Notes: generated by a model from the letters alone, not told the origin. A stretch of DNA of 64,000 nt from Lates calcarifer (GCF_001640805.2 NC_066845.1:22570307-22634306), one strand, 5' to 3'; positions 1 through 14,345 are shown, counted from the first letter of the stretch. Made by a program: numbers and translations.

Positions 1-1730
1 TTTGGGATTTTCATTAAAGTGTGTCTCACATCACATCAAGTGTGAGACCATCTTTCGGTGGGATATGCTACACTCACTCAGTAAAAAGCGTTTTTACTTA
101 TTTACAATAAATCCCCAGCCTGACTTTGATATTTGCAAATTATTTCTAGTGTTTCTATTCTAGTTATATGATCATATTATTCACATTTCACCTTGTTAAA
201 TGTCATTTAAGGACGTCGCTAGAACCGAAACGACATGCAGCTATCAGCGTTACTTCTCATAGCATTTTAGGTACGCAACAACGCTGCTTTTAACTACTAA
301 CTCCGCCTTTTTCACATGAACGCGTTCGGGAAAACCTGGGTTGACTTAACGAGTTCACAACCAGCGTCGTAACACCGCTCAGAATCCAGATTGTGTTTGT
401 TAGGTTTAGGAAAGCCAGATAACGATAAGATATCCTGGATGTTCATCTTGCATCATAGTGCAGGCCTCGGAGAGCATGGCATAACAATTTTCGTAACTGT
501 ATAGTGGATTCACATATTGTAGTAAAATGACTAATGACTAAAACAGTTTTGAATCAATTTCTTTCGAAATATTACAATTCAGGGACCCAAGTAGACTAGG
601 AATGGTATTTACGATATTCCGCGGGAATCAGTGAAGGCAGCATGGATGTATTTGAATCATATGTGTTGTTGTCAGTGAGCAGCATCGCATTCAAAGCTAC
701 AAACGGATTGCTGTTAACTTACATAGTCGAATTATAACAACAACAACAATGATAAGTGTTTATGCATGAAAAGACCCCAGAAGCTAAGCCATTGACGCTG
801 AACGAAGGCAGTTGAAACGCTGACTACTACTACTCTCCTAGTGGTGGATTAGACTGGTCACACATGTAACGCTGGATATATTTCAAGGTGATGTTAGTCC
901 GTGTTTTCGTTTTTTCTCGGCACCCATTAAATCCTCGGCAAAACATTTTTCAAAGATCATTTCTGCCGTACTATAAAAATCTTCGCGTATTTACTCATGG
1001 TATCGCCCATCTTAGGCCTCAAGCCATGCCTCGGTACGCAGTTGAGCTGTGAATCCACGAAACGTTACTTCGACCCAGTGACGCTCTGGCGAGGTAGCCG
1101 CAACACGGGCAACTCCGGACTTTCCCCTCTTGTGTGAAAGGTAAAATGACGCTATTCTGTAGTTACAGCAAAGTATTATATACAATATCACATACAAAGC
1201 TAGTGCTATTGGATAATCTATGTATATGGATATTCAGTTTACATTTAGGTTAACACTGTTAATTAAGTCAGCCTGTTGATTTAACTTTGGGTTGTAAGGT
1301 GGTGTTTACAGAGGGGTTTTTTTAACAGCTATTTGACTAGCTAGCTATGCTGCGCTGACCACCAAGGTTTTGTTTACATTTTCCCTGAAATAAAACAGCT
1401 CGAGCATCAGTTAGTTAAATGTTATACAGCATTAACTGTGCTGTGGATTTTCATTAATTTCAATTACGACAACTCAAGTCAGCGTGAAAACCTCTGACTA
1501 AGCTCTTTTATGTAAGGCCAAATGCGTGTAAAGTGAATTTAAATGGGGCGAGACTCTGCTCTGTATATATGACCTTTTGGTGTTAATCTGTAGTCATACT
1601 ACAACCACACCTATATTTACCAACTAGGCTCTCATGCTAGTTGCGTCTTGTTCCCCTAGCTTGCTTCGGACTGGGTTAACTCCACCGTACCGCAAAAACT
1701 CACTACCCTTAAATGTGTCTCTTCCTCTAG
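1..1730. other. Region upstream of man1b1, with candidate noncoding first exon
   Basis: No coding exon recognised. A CpG-rich stretch at about 1010-1140 ends in a plausible splice donor (GAAAG|GTAAAA, GT at 1141). The first man1b1 coding exon begins at a splice acceptor (CTTCCTCTAG, ending at 1730) 15 bp before its ATG. A 5' noncoding exon near 1.0-1.14 kb is therefore the simplest explanation; its transcription start is not determined. The rest is AT-rich, with a short hairpin (GTCTCACA / TGTGAGAC) within the first 50 bases. Confidence 0.4.
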
Positions 1731-1745
1731 GGCTGTGTTACAGAC

Positions 1746-4700
1746 ATGCACCCAGGATCTCGACAGGGCTATGTATCCATTAGCTTTGTTGGACAAGGAA
1801 GTGGAAACTACAATAACAGTAAACAGTGGAGGAGGCAATCCTGCTGGAGGGTAAGTTGGTCACATAAATGAGCTGGCCATTGAGGGATTTTCCCCTCTCC
1901 TTCACAGTTTTCTGGTTTCCCACCCAGCTGCGAAGTCATGATGGGGACACTGCTATAGTGTTTCACTTTTCTGATGGCTGGCTTTAGTTGCTGATGCTTG
2001 CCAATATATCTGTGAGGAAAAAAAATGTAGATGATGCCCCCCTCCTCTGTGCTGTGCTGTAATGCAGAGTTGGGTGTTGTGCATTCAGCAGCTCTCCTTG
2101 TGTCATTGCTGAGGCTTTCATACCATCTTCAAATAGTTAATTTATTAATCATCCTATCTACCAAACATACAATTTAAAAGACATATCACATATTTGAGAT
2201 ATTCCTGTGATTCTTAGAATAAAAACCAGGAAGGGAAGCTTGGAATAACGCATTTGATATTTTGTATACTTGCAACAACCCAGCAATGTTGGGCTTGTTC
2301 TAGTTTACATTTTTTTTCTTTAGATAAAACATTTATGTTGTAAAAAAAAAAAAGAAGAATTCTTTTATATGCATTTGGTACCATTTTCAGATAATGCAGC
2401 TTATTTTGCATACTGTGTATTATTTGTACACTATATGACTCTGTATATGTAATAATTTAACTCTCAAGTTAAATTAGCTAAGAGTTGGAGTGATGGTGCA
2501 ACAACAGACTATGATAGGGCCATTGCTCCACTCTTCAATAGGAAGGAAGTTATTCCAAACATTTTTGCTGTGCAAGACCACAAAGTGAACTCAGTTTGAG
2601 TGATGAGACCTGTCAGTTAAGTTGGTTGTTTGGTCAAGAAAAAGCACATGAATTCTGCAAGAACTAGGCAGCAATTGGAATTATTCTCCATCTCCCTCTC
2701 CCCTGTGTGCCTGCAGAAATGGAAGCAGCTGTCCAGGCTGCAGCGGAGCCTCATCCTCTTCACCCTTGTTCTTCTGTTTATTTGTGGAATTGCTTCCTAT
2801 CCTACTGTCACTGAACAATTCAGAGGTAAGGCTCTTTATAGATTAAACATCTCCTGTGGGATCCAGTGTCTGTGCTGCTGTTATACTGTCAAGTATGTGG
2901 ATCTGATTTGATGGAGACCTTTGAGGTTCTAATTGTGACCCTCAGTAATAGTTTCATATTGAGTCTTTGTGTATGTGTGTTGAGGCCTTACAGATGGAGA
3001 GCAGGACACAGACACTAACAGCGTCCTGAGGCCCATCACCCCCCATGTGTTGCCAGAGCCTGTCAAACAGGGCCATCCATCACTGCCAGAACAACTTTCC
3101 CAGGTTTTTATATCTCTGCTGCTGTTCTCTATAAGGTTTATAAAGGGACTGATGTAATTTCCAAAAAATCCTTGAAAAAGTGTGCAGTGTGTGGCTTTTA
3201 AAAATCTTAAAATCTTAAAAATGTGGATAGATTAAAAGTGACTTCTTTGGACGCCCAGAAAAGGCTCATTAACTGTTGCTATGGTCACCTCCAGTTTAAT
3301 ATACCCACTACACTGATTTAGTAGTATTGACAGGAGCTGTATAAGCTGTTCTGATAAAATGTTAAAACAGACGTCAATGCCTGTGGTATAATTTAGGGGC
3401 TTCCCCTATCCCAGTTGAAAGACACGTCATTGATAGTGTATCATTTTAAGTTGACATACCTTTTGAAATAGACAGATCAGGCATGTGCCAGTAACATTCA
3501 CCCATGATACGGATAAATCTGCTTGTTTACATGAAGTGAAAATTTAAATGGTACAACAGGTTACTTGTTCATGCCACCATTTATCATAGAGGAAATTATC
3601 CAATAAGAGAGGGCCACCCGTTCTTCAGAATCGTCTTCAGAGGAATGGAAACACTTCAGATACAGCAGTCGAGGACAAAGCAGCTGATAACAAGAAAAAG
3701 AAGAACAGGGAGGAAGAGGGATTTGTAAGGTGAGACTTGGAGTGTGCTCACTACCAAAGTTTTACCTGTGCATTTGTATTATTCATTTCTCAGTCCATTG
3801 GTGATTTTCAGCTGGCGTGGGGCGGTGATTGACACTGATAAGGCCACAGAGAGTATCAAGGACGGGGAAAAGGAGGATTCACCTGCCAAACAAGAAGTCA
3901 AATTATCGAAAGAGCCAGGTATTTGCTGTGTCAATTATGAATTTGCATTTTTGATTTTTCACTTTAACACAATAAAAACAAATGCATCACAATTTCTAAG
4001 AGGCTTGACTATGTTTGCGTCCAATCATCACATCTAATATCCACTTTATAGTATTCCTTAATATCAGTGATCTGTTTCTAAATCACTCTCTAGACTTAGA
4101 TGGGATAATAAACTGGCATCTTGTGTGTATTGTGTGTTCCAGAAGCTGGCTGGTTGAAGGCGGTGCAGGAAGCCTTCAGACATGCATGGAAGGGTTATAA
4201 AGATTTTGCTTGGGGCCATGATGAGCTCAGGCCCATCTCCAAGTCCTACAATGAGTGGTTTGGCCTGGGTTTGACACTTATTGATGCCCTGGATACCATG
4301 TGGATCCTGGGGCTTAAAGAAGGTAGGCTGTGCCCTCCAACACTAAAAACTGAACTTCGTTTTCATGCTCAAAACAATGCACATGGAGCTAACTTCTTTT
4401 GTTCTATTATTTTTTTTTTAGTGGGGCATTAGAATCAAGTTCTATTTGCAATGAGTCTGCACCACTATGTAGAAGTTCAGTTCTATTGAGACATGGTGTT
4501 GAATTAAGTGCTCATGGAATCACTTTCTTTAATGTAGTTACAGCACTCAGATAGACATCTAGGACATTTTCGACCAATGGTATGTAGTCCAGTAATTGTT
4601 ATTCTTAAAATTTTGAAAAACGTGTTGCAGAATTTGAAGAAGCAAAGGCGTGGGTGGCCACAGAGCTCACATTTAACAAGAATGTGGACGTCAATCTGTT

Positions 4701-7700
4701 TGAGAGTACTATTCGCATCCTGGGAGGCCTGCTCAGTACCTATCATCTGACTGGGGATACTCTGTTCCTAGACAGAGCTGTGAGTCAACACACATGGTTT
4801 CATTAAAACATTTATGGCCATAGAAAAGTAATGATGAAAAGCATGTTTTAAACACACTGAGTGTGAGATATTAGCATATGCAGATAATAGCACCTTCTTC
4901 AGATGTAGACAGAGCTGTACCTTTTTAAAAATACTTGATACTGATACTGTGTTTCGAGCATACCTGTTGTAAAGATTGTACTGCAATTTTTAAAATATTA
5001 ACCAACACCTTTAGACCTCAACTGTGGTATTTATTTTCATAAATCCAGTTGTTTCCTGTCCCAGCCCCTGACTTTGCTGAAGAGGATAAATATGTTGAAA
5101 GAAATTTTCCATCAGCCACTGACTCATGTCACTGTCTACCATTGCATTGCCATCACTAATCTGCTGTTGTGCTTTCAAGGCATTAGAGCAAATTTGGCTC
5201 AGGATTGGACTGGGGAGCATACACTGTAAAAGAGGTGAAATGTTCACAGTATCCAAAAGGTTTCTGATTTTTTTATTTATTCATGTAGGAATATTTACCT
5301 TGGCCACAGCTAACTTCTATTTTCATGATCAATTTAACTATCACAATTAATTCTGCCAATTATTTTCTTAATTAACGTGACATCTTCAGATGTTTCTTTT
5401 GTCAGTCAGAAACCCAAAATTAGCAAAATTACTATCATGTAAGACAGAGAAACAGAAGATCTTCACATTTGACAAGCTGGAACATAGAGCATATTTTGGT
5501 TAATTTAACACTTCTTCAAAACTGTTTCAGTTTGACTAATCGATTAAGATGAATTGTTTAATGCTTTCAGTTGTAGAAGTCTGTTTAGCACCTTTGCAAA
5601 AAGAACCTGGTAATGTCAAACCAATATCATTGTTCCCTAATATATCCATATTTGAGTCTGAAATGGGATGTAAACTGTCACTAATATAGAGGAAAAGAGA
5701 ACAATATAGGCAGCACAACTCAAAGTGGCTGAGAATACACTGCAAAACTGTGAACCACCTATGATATACTACTTCAAGTCAGTTGTGGTTGAACTGTTAA
5801 CTCTGACTTTCAGTGCCATTTAACTGCAAATGTCTAAATGTAATCTGCATCCTTCCTCTGCAGAAAGACATTGGCTCCAGGCTGATGCCAGCCTTCAATA
5901 CCCCATCCAGGATCCCCTACTCTGATGTGAACATCGGGAAAGGTACAGCCCATCCTCCTCGCTGGACCTCAGACAGCACTGTGGCAGAGGTTACAAGCAT
6001 ACAGTTGGAGTTTAAAGAGCTCAGCCGCCTCACCCAAGAACCACAATATGAGGTGACCAACTCATTAAGAGCTACAGCCATGTTAATTCACGGCCTGCCT
6101 AGCAAGTTTTAAGATTGGCACTTAGGCTCAGCTTTCTACTGTACTGTTGCTTTTCACAACTTGATGTCATTATGTTTTCTCTAACATAACATTGCAGCAC
6201 TTCTAAACAGCACTGGGATACTACTTCTGCTCTGCAGTTGCTGTTTTAAAACTGGTACATGGACAAGGTCCTGAAGATTGTTATAATTCAGATTCCTCAA
6301 GTAATTCCCTCAGCCCTGCATTAAGCAGAATACAAGCTAAGAGTTTCAGATGAGCAGAAATGGACAGATGAATATTTTAAATGTAAAAAATGACTTTCCT
6401 CAGGCACCAGCCTCTGGCTATAAGTTTTTGAATTTCTGCTCCCTTCGTGGCAAAGATCTAGTTTTAGGGCCTTTGTTTTCTGGTGTGTCATTAGCATTAC
6501 TGCCTCACAGGGCTGCTATTGTGGCTAGCCTTCCACAGAATTGGTGCATTAGCTTTTTCTAGTTTCGTCTTTTATGCATTGATACTTTTTGGGTGTTGAT
6601 ATTAGCTGCTGCTTTCATTGCCTTGCAGCAGTCATGGTCACCTCTCCCATCGGACTGTGGCTAGCTGTCAACTACAGGCTAAAAATTTCGTGGGTCATGA
6701 GATGGGCCACATTCGAACCCAAGAAGTCATGTTAACATGGTACGTGCCTTAGGCTAAAGAGCCACAAGACAAAACAAGTTTTCAGAAGACACGGGAAAAA
6801 AACAAACTGATTGTGTGCGCAAGGAATTCTCAGGCACTGTATTTCAAATGCTAAATGACTAGTCATCTGTAGTCTTGGTCACTGGAACAGTCAAAACCCA
6901 GTTCAGTTTTAATTTGGTTGCGGCAGGACTCAAAACCTAGTCACGTTTAGTCATATACACATGAAACTTAGGGCCCAGTTTTAGTGTGATTACTTCAGCC
7001 CACAATGACTGAATGTGCTGCAGCTTTTCTGAAAAATTACTGTTTTCTTTACTGTAAATTAAAGTAATAATTAATAATTGAAAGTAGGGGAAAATTTAGA
7101 TTTTTATGATTAATTGATAGTCTCAATGATAATATCTTATTGTTGTTGAAAGAAATGGTATAAATGACCTTGTGGGTGCTGAGCGTTCCTTTAGTTGCAA
7201 ACTATGGCCTACCAAGATTTGACATTTTTTTATAAAAAAAAAATCCTGGTCACTGGTTTTGCTGTGTTTGCTGTAATAAACACCATATTATTCAAATTCT
7301 AGTTAGGAAGTGTAGTGTTGGCACACTGACTAACCGATAGGAGGTGAAATTTAAACAACTAGGTCATAGTTCCCTCTCTTACTTGCCATGCACAAACACT
7401 AATGATTGTTTTTGCCAGAGCACACAACCAACCTGGAGATACAGCTACCAGGATTTCGTTTTTGCCTGTAGCCAGCCATCCTTAGCTTTATGTGACCCTT
7501 TTTTTTAGAAACACTGCAAGGACTGGACAGAATTGCAAGCTGATGTAGATAATGCTGAAATTGGTGAAATTTGTGTTAACTCTTGCCTTTAACATTTAAG
7601 ATTGATGGTCATTGAAGGTGCATCAAATATACTTGCTGGAGCACAGAGAATACTCTGTACAGAGTATTAGAGTGGAGCATAAAAATGAGGGTGTGATGAG

Positions 7701-10700
7701 TTATCATCTTCTCAGACAGTTTTATTCCTCTCTGCATACAGTGAGCAGCCATGCCAGATTTGCTATACATGCCAGTAATTACTCCTCAAACATGAATGAA
7801 AGTTGAGACTGGCTTTTTTTTAAGTAGGAAAATACTGTTAGTGTTGTGGAGAGTACACAGCACCCAGTTCACCCAGTGAACAAAACATGTGCACTAAGAT
7901 AGCAACATATTTCTCTTCTCTACTGTATCAGCTTTATTAATTGCTGTTTATAGGGGTCATACCATGCTGAAGGTGTGGACAAATTTGTCGGTACCCTTCC
8001 ATAAAAAAGAAGAACCCACAACTATCTCTGAAATAATTTGAATCTGACAAAAATGAATGGCATCAATCATTGTTTATTCTGTGTTTAACACAAATCAGTC
8101 TTGAGCCTTCATTGTGCTCTGCACAGATTCAAGGCCCCCTGTGCCAGACACAGCAAAGCAGCCCCAAAACATGACTGAGACCCCTCCAAGTTTCAGATTA
8201 AGTATGGTGATCGTCAGAAAGCTCCAGTTTTGTTCAGTCTGGCTTTTTTTATGTTATTCTTTCAATTATGGAATTCTCCTGGGTCGCCTTCCATGGAGCC
8301 CATTGTTGTCTAAAAGATGACGGATGGTGTGATCAGATAGTGACTTACCTTGACCTTGGAGTTCAGCTTGACTGGCTTTGGATGCTTTCCTTAGCTCTAC
8401 CATCCGCACAACCCTTCTCATCAACCTGGGGTTGTATTTCTTCTTGCAGCCACGTCCTGGGAGGCTGACTACAGTCCTGTGGACCTTTTATACTTTTTAA
8501 TGATATTTGCAACTGTAGTCACAGAAACATCAAGCTGCTTGGAGATGGAACTTTAAGATAGTTATCTACAATTTTCTGTCTGAGCACCTGAGACAGCTCT
8601 CTCCTTTGCTTTCTCTGGTCCATGGTCAGTGTGGTGCATGCAATGATACCAAACTTCACAGTGACACGTTTTCTCTCTTTAACCCTCCCGTTGCCCTTTG
8701 TATTCCGTATATTTTTGTCTTCTTACTATTATTCAAAAACAAAAGATAACCGCTTCAGAATCATGAATGTCATGCACAACAACAAATCCTACTACACACA
8801 CACACATGAAGGCACACCGGGTCACTTTTACCCAGAGGACAACACGAGGGTTAAATAGGCTGATTGGTTGATAAAAAGATTGAAGATACCTATGAAACTA
8901 ATTAAGGTTAAACAATTAGTTTGAAACATGATTAGAATGCATTGATTGAAAATCTTTTTTAGGGGTACCAACAAATCTGTCCTGGCTAGTTTTTGCATAT
9001 CTTGGTAAAATAAACAATAAATCATTTCTTTTCACAATTTTATCAGGTTTCTCTATCCCATACTATAGGCACGCAGGTATATATGAGCCATTTAATCACT
9101 TTTCAGGAGGAAGCATTGTTTCAAAATGCTGTAAGGGTACCAACAAATTTGTCCATTTTGTGTTGACCAGAATAGTTTTGAGCAAAATTTACACCAAATC
9201 ACAGTTTACTAAACATCAGGTCACGGTGCTCATTGTTATGGTGTTCACGCCTATTAAAATACTGACAGAGAAGGTTTTCATTTTTAAATGTTTTAAGGAG
9301 CTTTTTGAATCTCTATTGCAGAAAGATCATTTGTTAAATCTGTTGGGAGGGTAGTATGGCCTTTGACATTCTTTTCATTCTTATTCATTTTTTTTTTTTT
9401 TTACTTTTAGCCATTAAATCAATGTCACAAAAGTACCTACAGCTTAATTTATCTGACCTCTGACCTTGATTGTCCAGGCAGCAGTGGCTGAGATTATGAA
9501 TCATGTCCACAAACTGGATGGCAAGGTGGATGGTCTTGTACCCATGTTCATCAATACAAACAATGGACAGTTCACCCATCAAGGCATCTACACGCTGGGA
9601 GCCAGAGCAGACAGCTACTATGAATACCTGCTGAAGCAGTGGATCCAGGGAGGCAAGAAGGACAACCAGTGAGTAATTACTACAATTTTATACCTAAAGT
9701 ACCATACCATTGCTTTTGCATCAGCCCAGTAAAAATGTGCCTACAGCTTACATTGACAACCATTTCCCAGGCCACACAAAGTGGAGCTGTAATTTTTTAA
9801 TGTTTAAATGTTTCTTAACCATCAGCTATCCAAATAAGACAAAATCTTAATCTCAGACAACAGACATTAAAGAAGGGCAATAGTCCAATTTTCTAAAAGC
9901 ACTAGAAGAATACAATTAACATCTGCAGAAGCCTAAAAAGAATACTAGTGTTTAAACATAGTTGGAGGGACACTCTAGAGATCTGACATGTCCAATTGAT
10001 TTATTTGTCATGATTAGTAGGAATATTAGTCAACATAACAACCCTGTGTTGGTTTGTGGCATTTGAAAGAAGTGGGTATTTTTCCAGGGAGGGTTTATTA
10101 ATCATGCCATCAATTTGCATCATGGGAAAAGTTTGATCCAATGTCTTTGGAGTTTGACCTGTAAGCTCTAACTAATGCTTTTCAGTTTCCATCAATCTGT
10201 GGTTTATGATTTCAGTTAATCATTTTATCTATAAATGCAGAAACTAGTGGAAAAAAAGCTTACTACAATTTAACAGAGCCTAAGGTGACATCACCTTAGT
10301 CAGCAACAATACAAAATCCTAAGAGAATGGGTTTATTATGATATGATATAAAAGAGAGAAAAGCAGTGAAACCTCACATTTCTGGAGGCAGAAAATAATT
10401 TGGCATTTTTGCTTGGACAATGACTAAAATGGTAAATATTCATTGCTCATTAATTTTACCTCAATAGACTCATGTTATAATTCTAAATGTTATAATTCTA
10501 TAACATTCTATTAAAACACTATAAATTAGTCAATGTCATATGTAGGGACAGAAGCAGTACTTAAGTTATTCTGTCAGCACTGGCAGCATTTGGTTAGAAG
10601 GTCTCTGTCAACAGGACTGATAAAGGATTAATATACCAGATCAGTCCCCTCTAGACACTCAGCACCAGGAGGTTTAGGCTTAGATTAAGCAGCTTTCAGG

Positions 10701-10890
10701 GTCTGAATAGAAGTTTTCCTGTCACATATTTGGTTTAGGGCTACATTAGTTAGCATGCATACTGGATTCAAAGGAGAAGAGTTAATAATTTACTCATTCT
10801 TTTGGGAACATATGTAATATATAGATATAGATATAGATATATATAGATAATGGAAGGATGGATGGATGGATATTACATTACAAGCAATTC

Positions 10891-10921
<31 letters not shown>

Positions 10922-13900
10922 CTGTCTGTCTCTGTGTGACATTTTAGGCTCTTGGAGGACTATCTGCAGGCCATAGAGGGTGTAAAGAAGAACCTGTTGC
11001 AGAAGTCTTCTCCTAATGGCCTTACCTTTGTTGGAGAGCTATCTCATGGACAGTTCAGCCCTAAAATGGTCCGTAATATTTCAAACCATCCTCTGTCTGT
11101 TTCTTTTGACATTAGCTGTGAACCTGCTGCTACCCAGTCAAATTCAGATTTATTTGAATCTCCCCTCCTGTTAACCGGATCAGGTCTGTTCCAGTCTTAG
11201 TCAGCTGGTGTTAGCAGTCACCAGATTAATTCTTTTAGCGTGCTGAACAATTATAATATTTGTCTAACAAAACAGGCTGCATTAGTGTGATGCTCTGTGA
11301 GGGAGTCTGGCACCGAGTTTTCTTTTCTTGCCTGGGGTTGTGCAAAACATGAATTCATTTACCAACCATATTCATTACCACATAAGCACAGATAACCACA
11401 GTACCAAACATCTATCCAGCAGTCCATCGCAGGCCAACAGTACCAAACAAGTGAAATCAATACTGGAGAAAACATTTTTACCCTGAAGTGCAAAAAATGA
11501 AGACTGAGTGTGTCGTACATATGGTTGGCACTGTTGCCTCACAGCAAGAGGCTTCATCTGTGTCTGTGTGGGTTCTCTCTGGGTACTCCGGCTTCCTCCC
11601 ACAGTCCAAAGACTGGTGGTCTGTCCAGGGTGTACCCTGCCTCTCACCTAATATTAGCCCCCCCCCCACAACCCTTATGGATAAGCAGCATAGATAATGG
11701 ATGGATGGATTGATTGCCCAGATTGATATATTATGATACCAAAAAGTTGGAAAATACATCTTACCCGCTATTTGGCCTCACTTACACACACAGACAGCCG
11801 TGGACACCACAGACATGTTATTCCTGACATTTGTTTCTAATCTACTTGAAGGAGGGGAATGTTCAGTTGCAGTCTTTTGCTTGCAGCATACAGAGTGAGA
11901 TGCAGCAGAAAAGAAGCACTCAGCAGAAGCAGAACCATAAAGATTAGTTCGGCATCTTTCCTCCCACCTCTACCTGATTAAAAATTAGTTAAACAAAAAT
12001 TTGTCAATTCTTGAAAATAGATGTCAACTATGTTTACCTTGTCAATTAATTGACTAATCAATTATTCACGCATATTCCTAATTGCTAGTATTGGTTTTGT
12101 CATTCATGTAACAATTTTTGGAGGTAAATAATCAACCAAGAAGCTACAGAGATGAAACTATATTCACATGAACTCATCATTCATATATTAACTGATTATT
12201 CAAATCGGCATGGGGGACTCAAATGTATCTGTTGATATGGCTGTCTGTTAACTCAGGACCATCTAGTGTGCTTCCTGCCGGGCACTCTGGCTCTTGGTGC
12301 TCACAATGGCTTGCCTGCTGATCACATGGATCTGGCCAAACAGCTGATGGAGACCTGCTACCAGATGTACGTCCAGATGGAGACAGGCCTCAGTCCAGAG
12401 ATTGTTCACTTCAATATGCATCAGGGCAGCACCCGAGACATTGATGTAAAGGTAGGTAGAGACAGTGTTGCTAGAGGGGATACACAGACTTTGCACTCCT
12501 GATAATGCACTAGTGTCTTATTTAAAAATGTAGACTCTTGTACCTGCAAACCCATTTTAAATATTTCTGGACAAGGGCATTTCGAAAATGGCCATGGAGA
12601 CCCCCCATTGACCCCAACTCTGACCCAAACCTTTGACTGATGCAGAAATGCAGCAAATCAGTAAAAAATGAGACAATTAACAATCCTGCAAAGCTAGGAA
12701 GATTGCTAAATGATGAGGATGCTAAATTAAGCAGATATTAAAACTCAGATGTGTCTCCTTTGTATTCTCTGTGATAGCTTGCAGACAGACACAACCTACT
12801 GCGACCAGAGACAGTGGAGAGTCTCTTCTACCTGTACAGGTTTACTAAGGACCGCAAGTACCAGGACTGGGGTTGGGAGATTCTCCAAAAATTTAACAAG
12901 TACACAAAGGTTGGTAAAACAAAGGTTGTCTTCACTGGTCTGTCTTGATCGAGGATCAGTGCTGTAGGTTGGCTTCTGTAGGACTAAATCATAGTAAATG
13001 CACATCTGTTGTTCAATGTGCATTTGTCTCAAGTCCCTGGGTTCACTAACATTACCTCATTTTATACAGCCACAGTCAGTATATACAACACAGAGAAAAA
13101 TTAAGTATGTTAAAATTCATATGGAAAATTGGAGAGAAACTACTCTGTGTAAGAGTGAAAGCGAGACCAAATGTATAAAGAGGCATGGATATAACAATCT
13201 AATCTTTACCTCTACAAAGAAGGTCCTGTCAAAGAAAGTTGTGATCACAGTCACAGGTTTTGTTTTATTGACATTTTTTGATCAGTTACCACATGTTAAT
13301 TTTAATGTTTAGTGAAGGCAGAGAAAACATGTTTGCACAGTAAATTGTTATTCTATTGTTGTTAATGAATTATATTCTCAAAGTTTAACTATTGAGCCCA
13401 CTGGTTTCTTTAGGCCTCTGTCATTGTTATGAAACTCACAGATTAAATATTGTGATAAAGATCGATCAATATGTGAAAAAAAAATTGTGATCATATCCCC
13501 CGGCCCTAGATGTAATATCTACTTTAATACTAGCTGAAACTGAGTAATCATTGCAGACTGACAGTTGTACTGTAGTCAGGAGGAGGAAGCAAGAGTAAAA
13601 TTTGCAGCACAGTCACCATCTGATCAATATTTCATTAGTAACTGAAGACATTAAATACATTTTAGTAGAAGCACCAAATTACAAGTTACACGGACTTGCT
13701 GTGTAGAGTTTTGCTACCCCACCTGAACCCAAGAGGACCATGTTTTGTTGTGTAAAACTTAGGGCTAAGGGTTGACTATTGTCGAATGTCATTTCCAGTA
13801 TACAACATTTCTCTCTGACTGTGCCAACTGACTGCATTCATGCTTGTGTTTCCAGTTGAAACAAGAAAAGACACAGCATGTCAGTATTACAAAGCATTAG

Positions 13901-14345
13901 CTGGATAACTGCTATATCCCCACTAATAGCCAGCAACGCAGTGACACTCTTTAGTGTGCTGCTTCCCTCTGCTTAAATGTTGATTTTTCTGTGTTGTACA
14001 TCTTAAATGTTAGTAAAAAAAAAACAAAAAAAAACATTTTTTAACCCTTTTGGTAATTTTGGTTAGTTAAAAAATCCCTTCTATGTTCTAAAATATGACA
14101 ATATTGTGTGAATGTGGACGAATGTCTGTGTGTTTCAGGTTTCCTCTGGCGGCTACACTTCCATCAATAATGTGCGTGACCCAGACTACCCGAGCCCCCG
14201 AGACAAGATGGAGAGCTTCTTTCTGGGAGAGACCCTGAAATATTTGTACCTGCTCTTCTCAGACGACCCCAACCTCATCAGCCTAGACCAGTATGTCTTC
14301 AACACTGAAGCTCATCCTCTGCCTATATGGCCTTCCGCTGCGTGA
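1746..14345 (+). CDS. man1b1: Endoplasmic reticulum mannosyl-oligosaccharide 1,2-alpha-mannosidase (MAN1B1 orthologue), 13 coding exons
   Basis: Type II membrane glycosidase (GH47) of the ER/Golgi. It trims the middle-branch mannose of Man9GlcNAc2 and helps mark misfolded glycoproteins for ERAD. Coding exons: 1746-1850, 2717-2825, 2994-3103, 3590-3729, 3812-3918, 4143-4322, 4631-4779, 5864-6052, 9478-9668, 10948-11068, 12257-12451, 12778-12909, 14139-14345. Phases join cleanly to 644 aa (human about 699; the difference is in the N-terminal tail and stem). Visible: short cytosolic tail, one membrane segment at about residues 46-63, a lysine-rich stem, then the (alpha/alpha)7 domain from about 195. 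By alignment with the human enzyme, the catalytic acids are E275 (NLFESTIR), D408 ([10 protein letters not shown]) and E543 (RPETVES). The calcium-binding Thr is T632 in FNTEAHP. No disabling change seen. Intron 8 holds a Tc1 element; introns 7 and 12 show nothing recognisable. It converges on dpp7. Paralogue (a or b) not determined. Confidence 0.95.
8110..8623 (-). pseudogene. Tc1-type transposase remnant
   Basis: Reading the minus strand from an ATG at 8623 gives [12 protein letters not shown] and further helix-turn-helix-like sequence, then stops and frameshifts. [13 protein letters not shown] residues follow near 8300. After an internal deletion comes the conserved [12 protein letters not shown] block near 8190, typical of Tc1 transposase between its DDE acidic residues. 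The second and third acidic regions are missing or scrambled, so it cannot encode an active enzyme. Confidence 0.75.
8679..8854. mobile_element. TTAA-flanked MITE (piggyBac-like) nested in the Tc1 element
   Basis: About 170 bp bounded by TTAA at both ends (8679-8682 and 8851-8854). The terminal inverted repeats begin AACCCTC and end GAGGGTT; the inner arm CCTTTG/CAGAGG also partly matches. The TTAA duplication suggests a piggyBac-type mover. No coding capacity. It sits between the transposase start and the right-hand repeat of the surrounding Tc1 element, so it inserted later. Confidence 0.65.
10807..10921. repeat. Compound microsatellite (ATAGAT / GGAT / TG)
   Basis: Runs of ATAGATAT, then four GGAT units, then (TG)n at 10893-10921. 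The TG tract ends only 26 bp before the man1b1 exon 10 acceptor at 10947, so it may replace the normal polypyrimidine tract. Confidence 0.9.
11521..11713 (+). repeat. tRNA-derived SINE-like fish repeat, internally deleted
   Basis: In man1b1 intron 10. Shares the blocks TGCCTCACAGCAAGA and CTTCCTCCCACAGTCCAAAG with copies at 22243, 24180 and 40172. This copy keeps the 3' part (CAGGGTGTACCCTGCCTCTC) and an ATGG tandem tail. The family head (AGTGGTTAGCACTG, then GGTTCGAGCCC in another copy) looks like RNA polymerase III A and B boxes. Confidence 0.7.

Larger units (their letters stand above)
7977..9154 (-). mobile_element. Degenerate Tc1/mariner element with IR/DR-type ends
   Basis: Lies in man1b1 intron 8. 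The outer ends are inverted repeats of about 22 bp: GGACAAATTTGTCGGTACCC at 7977 and its reverse complement ending at 9154, with one or two mismatches. A second, direct copy of the right-hand repeat sits at about 8962-8982, giving the inverted/direct repeat layout of fish Tc1 elements. A broken transposase lies on the minus strand. A different MITE is inserted at 8679-8854. Confidence 0.8.

Noticed and set aside
6640..6760. Possible tRNA-like sequence (CATTCGAACCCAAG)
   Set aside because: Only a B-box-like string is present; no matching A box or cloverleaf arms found nearby.
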